A DNA stretch of 41,474 nt, taken from NCBI GenBank assembly GCA_023431285.1, contig JAEYXN010000020.1:1-41474 (forward strand). The letters are read 5' to 3'. Source of the stretch: Bacteroidota bacterium (GTDB taxonomy: Bacteria > Bacteroidota > Bacteroidia > Cytophagales > Cyclobacteriaceae). Shown here piece after piece: positions 34,298 to 41,414 of this stretch; position 1 is the stretch's first letter; each line of letters starts with the position of its first letter. Made by a program: the position numbers and the translations under genes. The notes under the pieces were generated by a model. It ran no database searches and was not told the origin of the DNA. It saw nothing but the letters and a program-made list of their open reading frames with translations.

Positions 34298-35383
34298 ATG
34301 AGAAAACACACGATACATCTGATCACACTGATTGCTGCTGCGTTCCTTTTTGTTCCACTCAAGGCACAACAGAAAAAAGACCTCTACTCGCAGAAGACGA
34401 TACAAGAAACAATGAAACGCGTGTGCAATTGGCAGCTGGCAAACCCTGTTGACATTAACTTGAAGAATGACAACGATTGGGCGCGTGCTGCTTTTTATAC
34501 AGGTGTGATGGCAACGTATCAAACTACTAAAGATGAGCGTTACCTGAATGAAGCCATCAAGTGGTCAGTGTCTTTTAATTATCGCCTGGCCGAGCGATTA
34601 CGCCATGCCGATGATCACACCAGAGGACAAACATACCTGGAGATCTATGAGATCAAAAAAGATCCGAAGATGATCGAGGATATAAGAAATACCTTTGACT
34701 CGCTGATCCTCGATCCAAAGAAGGGTCGCGAAGACTGGTGGTGGTGCGACGCCCTGTACATGGCGCCGCCAGTGCTGGTAAGATTAGCCAAAGCAACTAA
34801 TGATGATAAGTATCTGAAGTTCCTGCATGAGATGTTCTGGGATTCATACGAGTTCCTTTACGATAAAGATGAAGATCTCTTTTTCCGCGACGCAAGTTAT
34901 TTCGATAAACGCACGCCATCGGGAAAGAAGACTTTCTGGGCGCGTGGTAACGGATGGGTTATGGGAGGAACGGTACGTGTACTTCAATACCTTCCGAAGA
35001 ATGATCCTGAATATGAAAAATATGTATCCCTGCTGAAAAAGATGGCTGCATCCGTCAAAAAGATCCAGAGTAATGATGGATTGTGGAGACCCAGTCTTCT
35101 TGATCCTCAGGAGGTACCGCATCCTGAAACGAGTGGCTCGTCTTTTTTCTGCTACGCTCTTGCCTGGGGAATTAATAACGGCATCCTCGACAAGAAGGAG
35201 TACCTCCCCGTGGTGAAGAAAGCCTGGGAGGGACTTAACTCTTATGTGACTCCTGAGGGAAGGTTACAGTGGGTTCAACCTATCGGGGCGTCACCGGACA
35301 AAGTCACTGTCGACAATTTCCAGGAGTACGGTTCAGGAGCGTTTCTCCTGGCGGCGAGTGAGATCGTCAAACTGAAAGGTTAA
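34298..35383 (+). CDS. GH105 (GH88-like) unsaturated glucuronyl/galacturonyl hydrolase
   Basis: This 361-aa protein has a signal peptide (residues 1-23, ending PLKAQQ). The (alpha/alpha)6 barrel shows DWARAAFYTGVMATYQ, RLRHADDHTRGQTYLEIY, EDWWWCDALYMAPPVLVRLA with the presumed catalytic aspartate in WWWCD, TFWARGNGWVMGG and ETSGSSFFCYALAWG. GH105 enzymes remove unsaturated uronic acid from oligosaccharides produced by pectin or rhamnogalacturonan lyases. No lyase is adjacent, so the substrate is open. It stands alone, with a hairpin (35418-35440) shortly downstream. The start is ATG 34298. Confidence 0.9.
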   Translation: MRKHTIHLITLIAAAFLFVPLKAQQKKDLYSQKTIQETMKRVCNWQLANPVDINLKNDNDWARAAFYTGVMATYQTTKDERYLNEAIKWSVSFNYRLAERLRHADDHTRGQTYLEIYEIKKDPKMIEDIRNTFDSLILDPKKGREDWWWCDALYMAPPVLVRLAKATNDDKYLKFLHEMFWDSYEFLYDKDEDLFFRDASYFDKRTPSGKKTFWARGNGWVMGGTVRVLQYLPKNDPEYEKYVSLLKKMAASVKKIQSNDGLWRPSLLDPQEVPHPETSGSSFFCYALAWGINNGILDKKEYLPVVKKAWEGLNSYVTPEGRLQWVQPIGASPDKVTVDNFQEYGSGAFLLAASEIVKLKG

Positions 35384-35417
35384 GGAGAACAGGTTGATTG
35401 CCGATCATGAATGACTT

Positions 35418-35440
35418 CTTCCGGAAAGCTTATCCGGAAG
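35418..35440. terminator. Hairpin between convergent GH105 and VOC genes
   Basis: A perfect 8-bp stem CTTCCGGA/TCCGGAAG with a 7-nt loop lies between two convergent genes. There is no T-run on either side, so the terminator role is tentative. Confidence 0.4.
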
Positions 35441-35476
35441 GGCGTTCACCCCATAATAAGTTCTCTTTTAGAAACA

Positions 35477-35827
35477 CTATCTTCCTTCTCCGAAGGTCAG
35501 GTTATTATAGTTGTTGTCGTTCAGATGTAGTTCCTTTTGTCCCCATGGCTTCACCTCCGGTTTCTTCAGGTCGGGGATTGATTGCTTTAATTCTTCATAG
35601 AGCCCATCTGCATCAGTCACACGGATGTAACACTGCCCATAATTTTCAGAGATCACCAGTTCCCGAAACAAAAAGAAGTGAATCTCAAAACCATCCCGTG
35701 TCACCATGAGGTAATCGGGATACGTTTCGCCTTGCTGTTTGAAGTTTAGTTTGTTGACGTAGAAGTCACGGGTTTCTTCAATGTTCCTCGAAGGGAGTTT
35801 CGGGATGATCGATTTAAGGGTAACCAT
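35477..35827 (-). CDS. VOC (glyoxalase/bleomycin-resistance-like) family protein
   Basis: This protein is about 116 aa from ATG 35827 (MVTLKSIIPKLPSRNIEETRDFYVNKLNF). It is a single vicinal-oxygen-chelate domain with DYLMVTRDGFEIHFF and the family end VKPWGQKELHLNDNNYNNLTFGEG. It resembles dimeric bleomycin-binding or small glyoxalase-like proteins. A longer form to 35914 is rejected because the extra residues precede the domain. Binding or enzymatic function is unknown. Its upstream side (35911 onward) is the start of the 90-bp repeat region, so its promoter may lie within repeated DNA. Confidence 0.88.
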   Translation of the reverse strand: MVTLKSIIPKLPSRNIEETRDFYVNKLNFKQQGETYPDYLMVTRDGFEIHFFLFRELVISENYGQCYIRVTDADGLYEELKQSIPDLKKPEVKPWGQKELHLNDNNYNNLTFGEGR

Positions 35828-35910
35828 AAATGACAGGATTTGGTGAGCGATAGCGTGATCAGACGCTAGTGAAGATCGTAATTGAAAAGGATTGCGCAAA
35901 GAGAAGTTTT

Positions 35911-36129
35911 GCAATCACATCATAAGATGTGAACTCCCTGCCACCTGTTACCTGCTACATCACTAGCAGACACAAACCAAGAACGACATCCCATCTATCT
36001 TGCACCCACATCATAGAACGACTCCCCCTGCTACCTGTTACCTGCTACATCACTAGCAGACACAAAATAAGAACGCCATCCCATCTATCTTACACCACAT
36101 CATAAAACGACTCCCCCTGCTACCTGTTA
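35911..36129 (+). repeat. Left array of ~90-bp tandem intergenic repeats
   Basis: A partial unit (35911-35937) is followed by full units at 35938-36027 and 36028-36116 and the start of a third at 36117-36129; the period is 90 then 89 bp. Each unit has the phrase CTACCTGTTACCTGCTAC, an internal palindrome CTGCTA-n6-TAGCAG (35952 and 36042), ACACAAA, CCATCTATCTT and ACGACTCCCC. The array is cut at GTTA by the cassette-like segment that follows. Confidence 0.85.
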
Positions 36130-36166
36130 GCAACAAGCCTGCCTGGAGAATTTTGACTGGAATTGG

Positions 36167-36174
36167 TATATTTG
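36167..36174 (+). promoter_or_regulatory. -7 promoter box of the antitoxin gene (leaderless type)
   Basis: TATATTTG is an exact TAnnTTTG match ending only 3 bp before the ATGATG start of the antitoxin. The transcript would therefore begin at or next to the start codon. A TTTTG at 36151-36155 is closer than the usual -33 spacing. Confidence 0.5.
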
Positions 36175-36177
36175 AAT

Positions 36178-36414
36178 ATGATGGGAACCAAGAAGCGAGA
36201 CGAATTAATTGAACGGATAAAGAATATTACGGATCCACGAGTTATCGAGGAGATATATCGCTTATTGGATGTTACTTTTGAAGATGAGTCAGTGTATATA
36301 CTAACTGACGAACAAAAGAAGGAAATTTCCCAAGCACGAGAAGAAATTAATCGCGGAGAAGGTATTCCATCTCAAGAGGTTGATAAGGAATTTGATGCAT
36401 GGCTAAACGAGTGA
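36178..36414 (+). CDS. Type II antitoxin-like protein
   Basis: This 78-aa protein starts at ATG 36178 (MMGTKKRDELIERIKNITDPRVIEEIYRLLDV) and ends in EVDKEFDAWLNE. It is helical and charged, with the central helix (ILTDEQKKEISQAREEINRGEG) typical of Bacteroidota antitoxins paired with RelE/ParE toxins. A GTG at 36163 would lengthen it but overlaps the promoter box. The toxin remnant starts inside its last codons (ATG 36399), the usual overlap for such pairs. The antitoxin itself looks intact. The exact antitoxin family is not certain. Confidence 0.75.
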   Translation: MMGTKKRDELIERIKNITDPRVIEEIYRLLDVTFEDESVYILTDEQKKEISQAREEINRGEGIPSQEVDKEFDAWLNE

Positions 36415-36535
36415 TTTGGGCTCCGTTGGCAAAAAAGCGACGACGTTGTTTTACGAATTGCGCGAAGATTCGATAATAATCTTAACCGTATGGGATCATA
36501 GACAGAATCCCGATAAATTGACATTTCACGAATAG
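36399..36535 (+). pseudogene. RelE/ParE-family toxin gene with internal deletion
   Basis: ATG 36399 starts MAKRVIWAPLAKK, the usual toxin N-terminus, and the frame soon stops (TAA at 36474). Another frame from about 36438 reads LFYELREDSIIILTVWDHRQNPDKLTFHE and ends TAG 36535, the typical toxin C-terminus. About 50 central codons expected in a toxin of roughly 95 aa are missing, and the join is out of frame near 36437. The product cannot be active. The gene overlaps the intact antitoxin by 16 bp. Confidence 0.78.
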
Positions 36536-36543
36536 GCAGGCCA

Positions 36544-36636
36544 GTTGCTAACAACAGCTATTTGTCATTGCCGGGAATGTTTGTTCTTGATTTATTTAAA
36601 TTGGACTGCCGGCAACGCCAAATAGCTAAGCGTTAC
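36544..36636 (+). repeat. attC-like imperfect inverted repeat at the 3' end of the cassette-like segment
   Basis: The order is GTTGCTAAC (36544-36552), spacer AAC, arm AGCTATTTGTCATTGCCGG (36556-36574), a 34-nt centre, arm CCGGCAACGCCAAATAGCT (36609-36627), spacer AAGC, then GTTAC (36632-36636). The arms pair at 17 of 19 positions. Outer core sites, short unequal spacers, inner arms and a variable centre match the layout of integron attC sites. The 3' core is GTTAC here because it has joined the host repeat. Confidence 0.5.
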
Positions 36637-36700
36637 TTGCTACCTGCCACCTGCCCCTTCTTCGCGGAGCAAAAAACTCCCCTCATTACAAGAACACCAC

Positions 36701-36736
36701 GACCGGCAGTCCGGCACCTTGGCCCACCGGCTGACC
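36701..36736 (+). repeat. GC-rich 36-bp block, copy 1
   Basis: The block begins GACCGGCAGTCCGGCACC, ends ACCGGCTGACC, and contains overlapping CCGG palindromes. It is nearly identical to 36826-36861 and clearly richer in G+C than the surrounding repeats. Confidence 0.8.
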
Positions 36737-36825
36737 CTGCTACCTGCTACCTGCCACCTGTTACCTGCTACATCACTAGCAGACACAAACTAAGAACGAC
36801 ATCCCACCTATCTTGCACCCACATC

Positions 36826-36861
36826 GACCGGCAGTCCGGCACCCTGGCCGACCGGCTGACC
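36826..36861 (+). repeat. GC-rich 36-bp block, copy 2
   Basis: This is the second copy, differing from 36701-36736 at two positions (CCTTGGCCC versus CCCTGGCCG). It replaces the usual end of a 90-bp unit directly after CCCACATC, so it behaves as an insert into or substitute for part of the repeat. Confidence 0.8.
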
Positions 36862-37050
36862 TTGCCACCTGCCACCTGCTACCTGCTACATCCCTAGCAG
36901 ACACAAAATAAGAACGACATCCCATCTATCTTGCACCCACATCATAGAACGACTCCCCCTGCCACCTGCTACCTGCTACATCCCTAGCAGACACAAAATA
37001 AGAACGCCATCCCATCTATCTTGCACCCACATCATAGAACGACACCCCTG

Positions 37051-39300
37051 CTACGATTCAAGTCTCGCCACTTTCAGTCGCAAACTATTCGCCACCACAC
37101 TCACAGAGCTAAGTGCCATAGCTGCTCCCGCTATCATAGGATCTAACAGAAAACCATTGACAGGGTAAAGTACCCCGGCAGCGAGAGGGATTCCGATTAC
37201 GTTGTAAATGAATGCCCAGAAAAGATTCTGCTTAATCCCTCTGACAGTTTTAGTTGAAAGTGTTAACGCCCTGGGGATCGACTGCAAGTCAGATGTAATC
37301 AGCGTCATGGTTGCCACATCCATTGCAATGTCAGAGCCTTTCCCCATAGCGATGCTGACATCTGCCTGCGCCAGTGCCTGCGAATCATTGATTCCATCTC
37401 CGACCATTGCCACCACCTTTCCTTCGTCCTGAAGCTTCTTCACATAAGATGCTTTCTCTGAAGGAAGAACTTCCGCGACGTAATTGGTGATGCCGGTTTT
37501 TTCAGCCACGGCTTTTGCTGTCTGACCGTTATCACCAGTGAGCATGTGAACTTCTATACCTTTATGATGCAAGGACTTCACTGCCGATTGAGACGTCTCT
37601 TTTATTTTATCAGCGATGGCAAGAATCGCGAGCACTTCTTTTTCATTGCTGAAATAGATGACTGTCTTCGCCTCCGATTGCCATTCCGCTGCAACTGAAA
37701 TCAAATCACTATTGATGTTGACCTGATTTTCCTCAATAAGTTTTCTGTTGCCTACATAATATCGTTGGTCATTGATCCTTCCCGATACCCCACGCGCCGT
37801 GATGCTATCAAATGATTCTGTTTCAACATCCCGTGCGTTTGCTTTAAGGAAGCTTGATACGGCGTCGGCCAAAGGATGCTCTGAGCGTATCTCCAGAGAG
37901 TAAAGTATGTTCGTCAGCGCTTCTTTGTCTTCATCATTGCGCCATTGAATATCCGTGACGGCAGGTTTCCCTTCTGTGATTGTTCCGGTTTTGTCGAGGA
38001 TGACTGCTGTGACCTTGTGCGCTAATTCAAGACCTTCGGCATCTTTGATCAGGATATTGTTCTCTGCACCTTTTCCGACACCGACCATGATCGCGGTTGG
38101 TGTCGCCAGACCTAATGCGCAAGGACATGCGATGACAAGCACAGTGATGGAGTTTAACAATGCATGTGTAAAGGCATCGTCGCCGCCCACCAACATCCAG
38201 GTGATAAAGGTTATGATTGAAATGCCTATGACGACCGGAACGAAAATACCTGCCACCTTATCCACAAGCTTTTGGACCGGGGCTTTACTTCCCTGAGCTT
38301 CCTGTACCATGCGGATAATCTGCGCAAGCAAAGTCTTACCTCCGACCTGCTCGGCCTTCAGTCGGAAGCTACCCTTCTGGTTTAATGTCCCCGCGAAGAG
38401 GCGATCACCAACATTTTTCTCAACAGGAATAGGTTCGCCCGTGATCATACTTTCATCCACGAATGAAGATCCTGACTCCACACTTCCATCGACAGGTATC
38501 TTTTCACCTGGCCGTACAATAACAATCTGACCGACGGCCAATGACGAAACCGGAATTTCCCCCTCGCCACTTTCGGTGATGACACGAACGGTCTTGGGTT
38601 GTAATCCCATCAGTTTCCTTAATGCGGAAGACGTACTGGATTTTGCCCTTTCCTCAAGAAGCTTTCCCAGGAGAATAAATGTAACAACTACCGCCGCAGC
38701 CTCGAAGTAGACGTGAGCGTGGACACCGCGCTGATGCCAGAAGTCCGGGAAGAAGGTATTGAACGTGCTGAAAATGAAAGCGATTCCCGTGGAAAGGGCT
38801 ACAAGGGTATCCATGTTGGCCTTTCCGAACCTGGCCTGTTTCCATGCGTTGATAAAAAAATCTCTCCCGAAGAAGAAGATCACGGGCGCAGACAGAATTA
38901 ACGAGATATAGCTGGCATAAGGCATGTCCATAAAAAACATCCCTATGACAGCCACAGGAACTGTAAGGATAATCGCCCAGGTTGTCCTTTGTTTGAGTTC
39001 AGCATAGTGCTTTTGCTGTGCTTCAATCCTGACCGCCTCAGGATCTTCAGTATCAACCACCAGATCGTAACCAAGAGACCTGACCACGTTCTGAAGCTCA
39101 GCCGGCTTCGTTTCTAAAGTATTGTATTCTACCAGCGCCGATTGATTGGCATAGTTTACAGACACGCTCTTCACGCCGGGAGCTGTCTTCAGCATCGACT
39201 CGACACTCACTGCGCATGCGGCACAAGTCATTTCCAATACCGGGAACGATTCTTTCACCAGGTTCCCCGCTTCCTTTTGTTTTGATGTTTTTCCGGTCAT
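37051..39300 (-). CDS. copA: Copper-translocating P1B-type ATPase
   Basis: This 749-aa protein has one N-terminal heavy-metal domain with MTCAACA (C26, C29), eight expected membrane spans, actuator TGEP (in MITGEPIPVEKN), the metal-site CPC in VIACPCALGLATP, phosphorylation DKTGT, SEHPLA (HP motif), MLTGDNGQTA, GDGINDSQALAQAD, and the C-terminal YNVIGIPLAAG and MALSSVSVVANSLRL metal-site residues. All match CopA-type Cu(I) exporters (EC 7.2.2.8). The start is ATG 39300. The stop codon lies at the boundary of the 90-bp repeat array, which therefore abuts the gene's 3' end. Confidence 0.95.
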   Translation of the reverse strand: MTGKTSKQKEAGNLVKESFPVLEMTCAACAVSVESMLKTAPGVKSVSVNYANQSALVEYNTLETKPAELQNVVRSLGYDLVVDTEDPEAVRIEAQQKHYAELKQRTTWAIILTVPVAVIGMFFMDMPYASYISLILSAPVIFFFGRDFFINAWKQARFGKANMDTLVALSTGIAFIFSTFNTFFPDFWHQRGVHAHVYFEAAAVVVTFILLGKLLEERAKSSTSSALRKLMGLQPKTVRVITESGEGEIPVSSLAVGQIVIVRPGEKIPVDGSVESGSSFVDESMITGEPIPVEKNVGDRLFAGTLNQKGSFRLKAEQVGGKTLLAQIIRMVQEAQGSKAPVQKLVDKVAGIFVPVVIGISIITFITWMLVGGDDAFTHALLNSITVLVIACPCALGLATPTAIMVGVGKGAENNILIKDAEGLELAHKVTAVILDKTGTITEGKPAVTDIQWRNDEDKEALTNILYSLEIRSEHPLADAVSSFLKANARDVETESFDSITARGVSGRINDQRYYVGNRKLIEENQVNINSDLISVAAEWQSEAKTVIYFSNEKEVLAILAIADKIKETSQSAVKSLHHKGIEVHMLTGDNGQTAKAVAEKTGITNYVAEVLPSEKASYVKKLQDEGKVVAMVGDGINDSQALAQADVSIAMGKGSDIAMDVATMTLITSDLQSIPRALTLSTKTVRGIKQNLFWAFIYNVIGIPLAAGVLYPVNGFLLDPMIAGAAMALSSVSVVANSLRLKVARLES

Positions 39301-39425
39301 ATTCTCCTTTCAATCTCTACAATACTACAAAGGCGCGTGTCCTTTAGTTTTATACTTTAAGCCCAATTAGTTATATCTTTCAGCGTTTAACGTTAACTAT
39401 TATCAATCTTTAAAAGAAGTTACCC

Positions 39426-40163
39426 TTGAAACTAACTGTATTCGAAAACTATCATGATCTCTCTGCCCGTGTGGCGGAAGAGATTATTTCTTTGGTTTCA
39501 GACAAACCCAAAGCTCTCTTTACGATCGCGACTGGCGATACCCCGAAGGGTGCGTATGATCACCTTGCGAAATTAGCTCATGAACGAAACGTTGATTTCA
39601 GTAAGGCATATTTTGCCGCGCTGGATGAATGGGTGGGCGTTCCGCGTGATAATCCCGGAAGCTGTTATTCTTTTCTGAATGCGCACTTATTCGACCGTGT
39701 CCCGTTCTCTAAAAAAAACATTTCTCTCTTCGATGTCTCAGGTGATCTCAATGAGGAATGTGAAAGAATGGATAGATTTATCAGCAAGAACGGACCTATT
39801 GAATTGATGGTGGTAGGCGTTGGAATCAATGGCCATGTCGGTTTTAATGAGCCTGCTCTGCCACCCCATACTTTTTCGTTCATCGCCGAGCTCGCAGAAT
39901 CTACAAAGAAAGTAGGACAGAAATATTTCCCTTCTGCTGTCAATCTCAAACAAGGATTATCACTTGGGTTCAAACATTTCTTTCAGGCAAAGAAAGTCAT
40001 TGTAATCGCGAACGGAAGTCATAAAGCCGACATCGTTTTCTCAGCTTTGAACGCTGTTGATTCAGCCGGAATTCCTGTGACACTACTCAGGCGACATAAG
40101 AATGCTTACCTGTGGGTGGATCGTCCAGCCGCGGAAAAGCTGCAAAAGACGAGCTCGCAGTAA
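39426..40163 (+). CDS. nagB: Glucosamine-6-phosphate deaminase (NagB family)
   Basis: This 245-aa protein starts at TTG 39426, as no ATG is available before MKLTVFENYHDLS. The family motifs are FTIATGDTPKGAYDHL, YFAALDEWVGVPRDNPGSCYSFL, and VVGVGINGHVGFNEP with the catalytic D/H region. NagB (EC 3.5.99.6) converts glucosamine 6-phosphate to fructose 6-phosphate and ammonia, linking amino-sugar use to glycolysis. The related sugar-phosphate isomerase and gluconolactonase branches are the only alternatives, and the motifs favour the deaminase. No nagA neighbour is present; the gene diverges from copA. Confidence 0.9.
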   Translation: MKLTVFENYHDLSARVAEEIISLVSDKPKALFTIATGDTPKGAYDHLAKLAHERNVDFSKAYFAALDEWVGVPRDNPGSCYSFLNAHLFDRVPFSKKNISLFDVSGDLNEECERMDRFISKNGPIELMVVGVGINGHVGFNEPALPPHTFSFIAELAESTKKVGQKYFPSAVNLKQGLSLGFKHFFQAKKVIVIANGSHKADIVFSALNAVDSAGIPVTLLRRHKNAYLWVDRPAAEKLQKTSSQ

Positions 40164-40408
40164 ACTATTTTCCAGACAATTTTTGGGGTTCCGGTGAGTA
40201 CTGGATGCAGTGATATGCATTCAATATTTGTCGGAACTTTTTCCTTTCCAGGGGCTGACTTTTTACACGCCTCAACCCGGATCCACTGCAATACAATCCG
40301 GAGAAGTTTCCGTAACGCACCATGGTTCTTTTTCCGAAAGACTGATCCCCGCGATAGAGAGGGTTCATTATAACTCAGAAACACTTTTTTTCAGTGATGA
40401 AACCATCC

Positions 40409-40424
40409 TGGGACGAGTGTCCCA
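40409..40424. repeat. Short hairpin in nagB / 264-aa gene intergenic region
   Basis: TGGGAC and GTCCCA form a perfect 6-bp stem with a GAGT loop, just before the 11-bp direct repeats. No T-run follows on the plus strand, and on the minus strand only TCATC-type sequence follows, so it is more likely regulatory than a terminator. Confidence 0.4.
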
Positions 40425-40430
40425 AAAAGA

Positions 40431-40483
40431 TATCCCGTATATATCCCGTATATGTCTCATATATATCCCGTAGTTGTTCCGTA
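40431..40483 (+). repeat. Five 11-bp-period direct repeats (candidate operator)
   Basis: Nine-base sites start every 11 bp: TATCCCGTA at 40431, 40442 and 40464, with degenerate TATGTCTCA at 40453 and TGTTCCGTA at 40475. An inverted copy, ACGGGATATCT, lies at 40494-40504 and pairs perfectly with AGATATCCCGT at 40428-40438. The array is 106-158 bp before the start of the 264-aa gene. The remaining 425-bp intergenic stretch (40164-40588) shows no gene. Confidence 0.75.
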
Positions 40484-40588
40484 CTTTAAAGAGACGGGAT
40501 ATCTACGAAATATCTATGGAATAATAACGAAATACTTTGGGGTACGTTTACTAAATTTGATAATCACAACCCTTAAACCCTCACTGTT

Positions 40589-41383
40589 ATGGCTACTGTT
40601 TTATCAGGTTTCGACTTCAATGGATCTATCGGAGAATTGTCTTTCTATAAGCTTTCCGGCACTGGAAAAGTGGTGGTCAGGCGGAAAGGCGGACCCTCGA
40701 AGCAAACTGTTCGCAAAAGCAAAAACTTCGAGAACACACGACGGAATAATGCCGAGTTCGGTGGTCGTGCTAAGATGAGTCGCTGGATCATGCAATCGTT
40801 CTGGCCACTTAAAGCTGTGGCCGACTACAACATCGCGGGGCCGATCAACTCAATGATCAGTCCGGTACAACGACAAGAAGCTGGTGAATGGGGGAAACGC
40901 CCGATCAGGCTCAGCAAGTCACCTGAAACACTAAGCGGTTTTTCCCTGAACCGTGAGCGAATCTTCGAAACGATCCTTCGTACCCCGGTAGAGGTCACGC
41001 TGTCGAAGGAGAGCTGCTCCGCTGAGTTGAAGCTTCCTGCGATCAAACCTGGAATTAATTTTCATCCCAATAACCGTTATCCTTTCTATAGTTTTGAAAT
41101 CACTTTGGGCGTCGTCCCTGATCTTCATCTGGTTCGCGGCGTGTACCAGCCTGTGTCATCGCAATGGACGGCAAAGTTCTGTTCGTCTGTGAAGACAGCG
41201 TGGGTTCCGGTAAATGAGGCCACAACGGAGAGTATACATGCTATCTCGCTTGAGGGGATGGAACAACTGACTGACTTTACTTTGATCGTCGCGATAGGAA
41301 TTCGATTCGGCACCCCATCAGTAAAGAACGAAATTGATCAGGTGAGACACGCAGGGAGCGCGAAGGTTTTGAAAGCAATCTGA
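40589..41383 (+). CDS. Uncharacterised 264-aa protein
   Basis: ATG 40589 opens MATVLSGFDFNGSIGELSFYKLSGTGKVVVRRKGGPSKQ. The N-terminal third is basic and polar, with a KGGPSKQTVRKSKNFENTRRNNAEFGG block that looks conserved-type; the C-terminal two thirds alternate hydrophobic and polar residues as in beta-rich domains. There is no signal peptide, membrane span, or catalytic motif that I recognise. The G-x-x-G...R-x-K-G-G start resembles uncharacterised Bacteroidota proteins such as DUF6266, but this is a weak impression. It stands alone, behind the 11-bp repeat array. Confidence 0.75.
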   Translation: MATVLSGFDFNGSIGELSFYKLSGTGKVVVRRKGGPSKQTVRKSKNFENTRRNNAEFGGRAKMSRWIMQSFWPLKAVADYNIAGPINSMISPVQRQEAGEWGKRPIRLSKSPETLSGFSLNRERIFETILRTPVEVTLSKESCSAELKLPAIKPGINFHPNNRYPFYSFEITLGVVPDLHLVRGVYQPVSSQWTAKFCSSVKTAWVPVNEATTESIHAISLEGMEQLTDFTLIVAIGIRFGTPSVKNEIDQVRHAGSAKVLKAI

Positions 41384-41414
41384 GGATAAGATTTGTTCCT
41401 TTGATGGGTTTCCT

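Larger units (their letters stand above)
36127..36632 (+). mobile_element. Integron-cassette-like segment carrying a toxin-antitoxin module
   Basis: The repeat phrase CTACCT-GTTAC is split here. The left junction reads CTACCTG|TTAGCAAC and the right one AAGCG|TTACTTGCTACCTGCC, as expected for insertion at a G|TT site. The segment of about 506 bp carries an antitoxin gene, a broken toxin gene and an attC-like fold-back structure at its 3' end. In circular form its two ends would give GTTGCTAAC ... GTTAGCAAC, a perfect 9-bp pair of outer core sites. An alternative reading is a small element bounded by 19-bp inverted repeats (36126-36144 and 36536-36554, 17 of 19 matching). No integrase is in the window. 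Confidence 0.45.
36637..37053 (+). repeat. Right array of ~90-bp intergenic repeats, ending at the copA stop
   Basis: Degenerate units start at 36637. Three core copies carry CTGCTA-n6-TAGCAG at 36765, 36883 and 36973. They share ACACAAA, CCATCTATCTTGCACCCACATC and CATAGAACGAC with the left array. Two copies of a separate GC-rich 36-bp block are mixed in. The last unit ends CCCCTGCTAC, and its CTA (37051-37053) is the stop codon complement of the minus-strand copper ATPase gene. No convincing coding frame is present. Confidence 0.85.

Noticed and set aside
36562..36897. 111-codon frame across the right repeat array
   Set aside because: It simply reads through the repeats and the GC-rich blocks; the translated product is repeat-derived low complexity.
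35911..37053. Possible CRISPR array
   Set aside because: Repeat units are about 90 bp with diverged copies and no regular unique spacers, and no cas genes are present.
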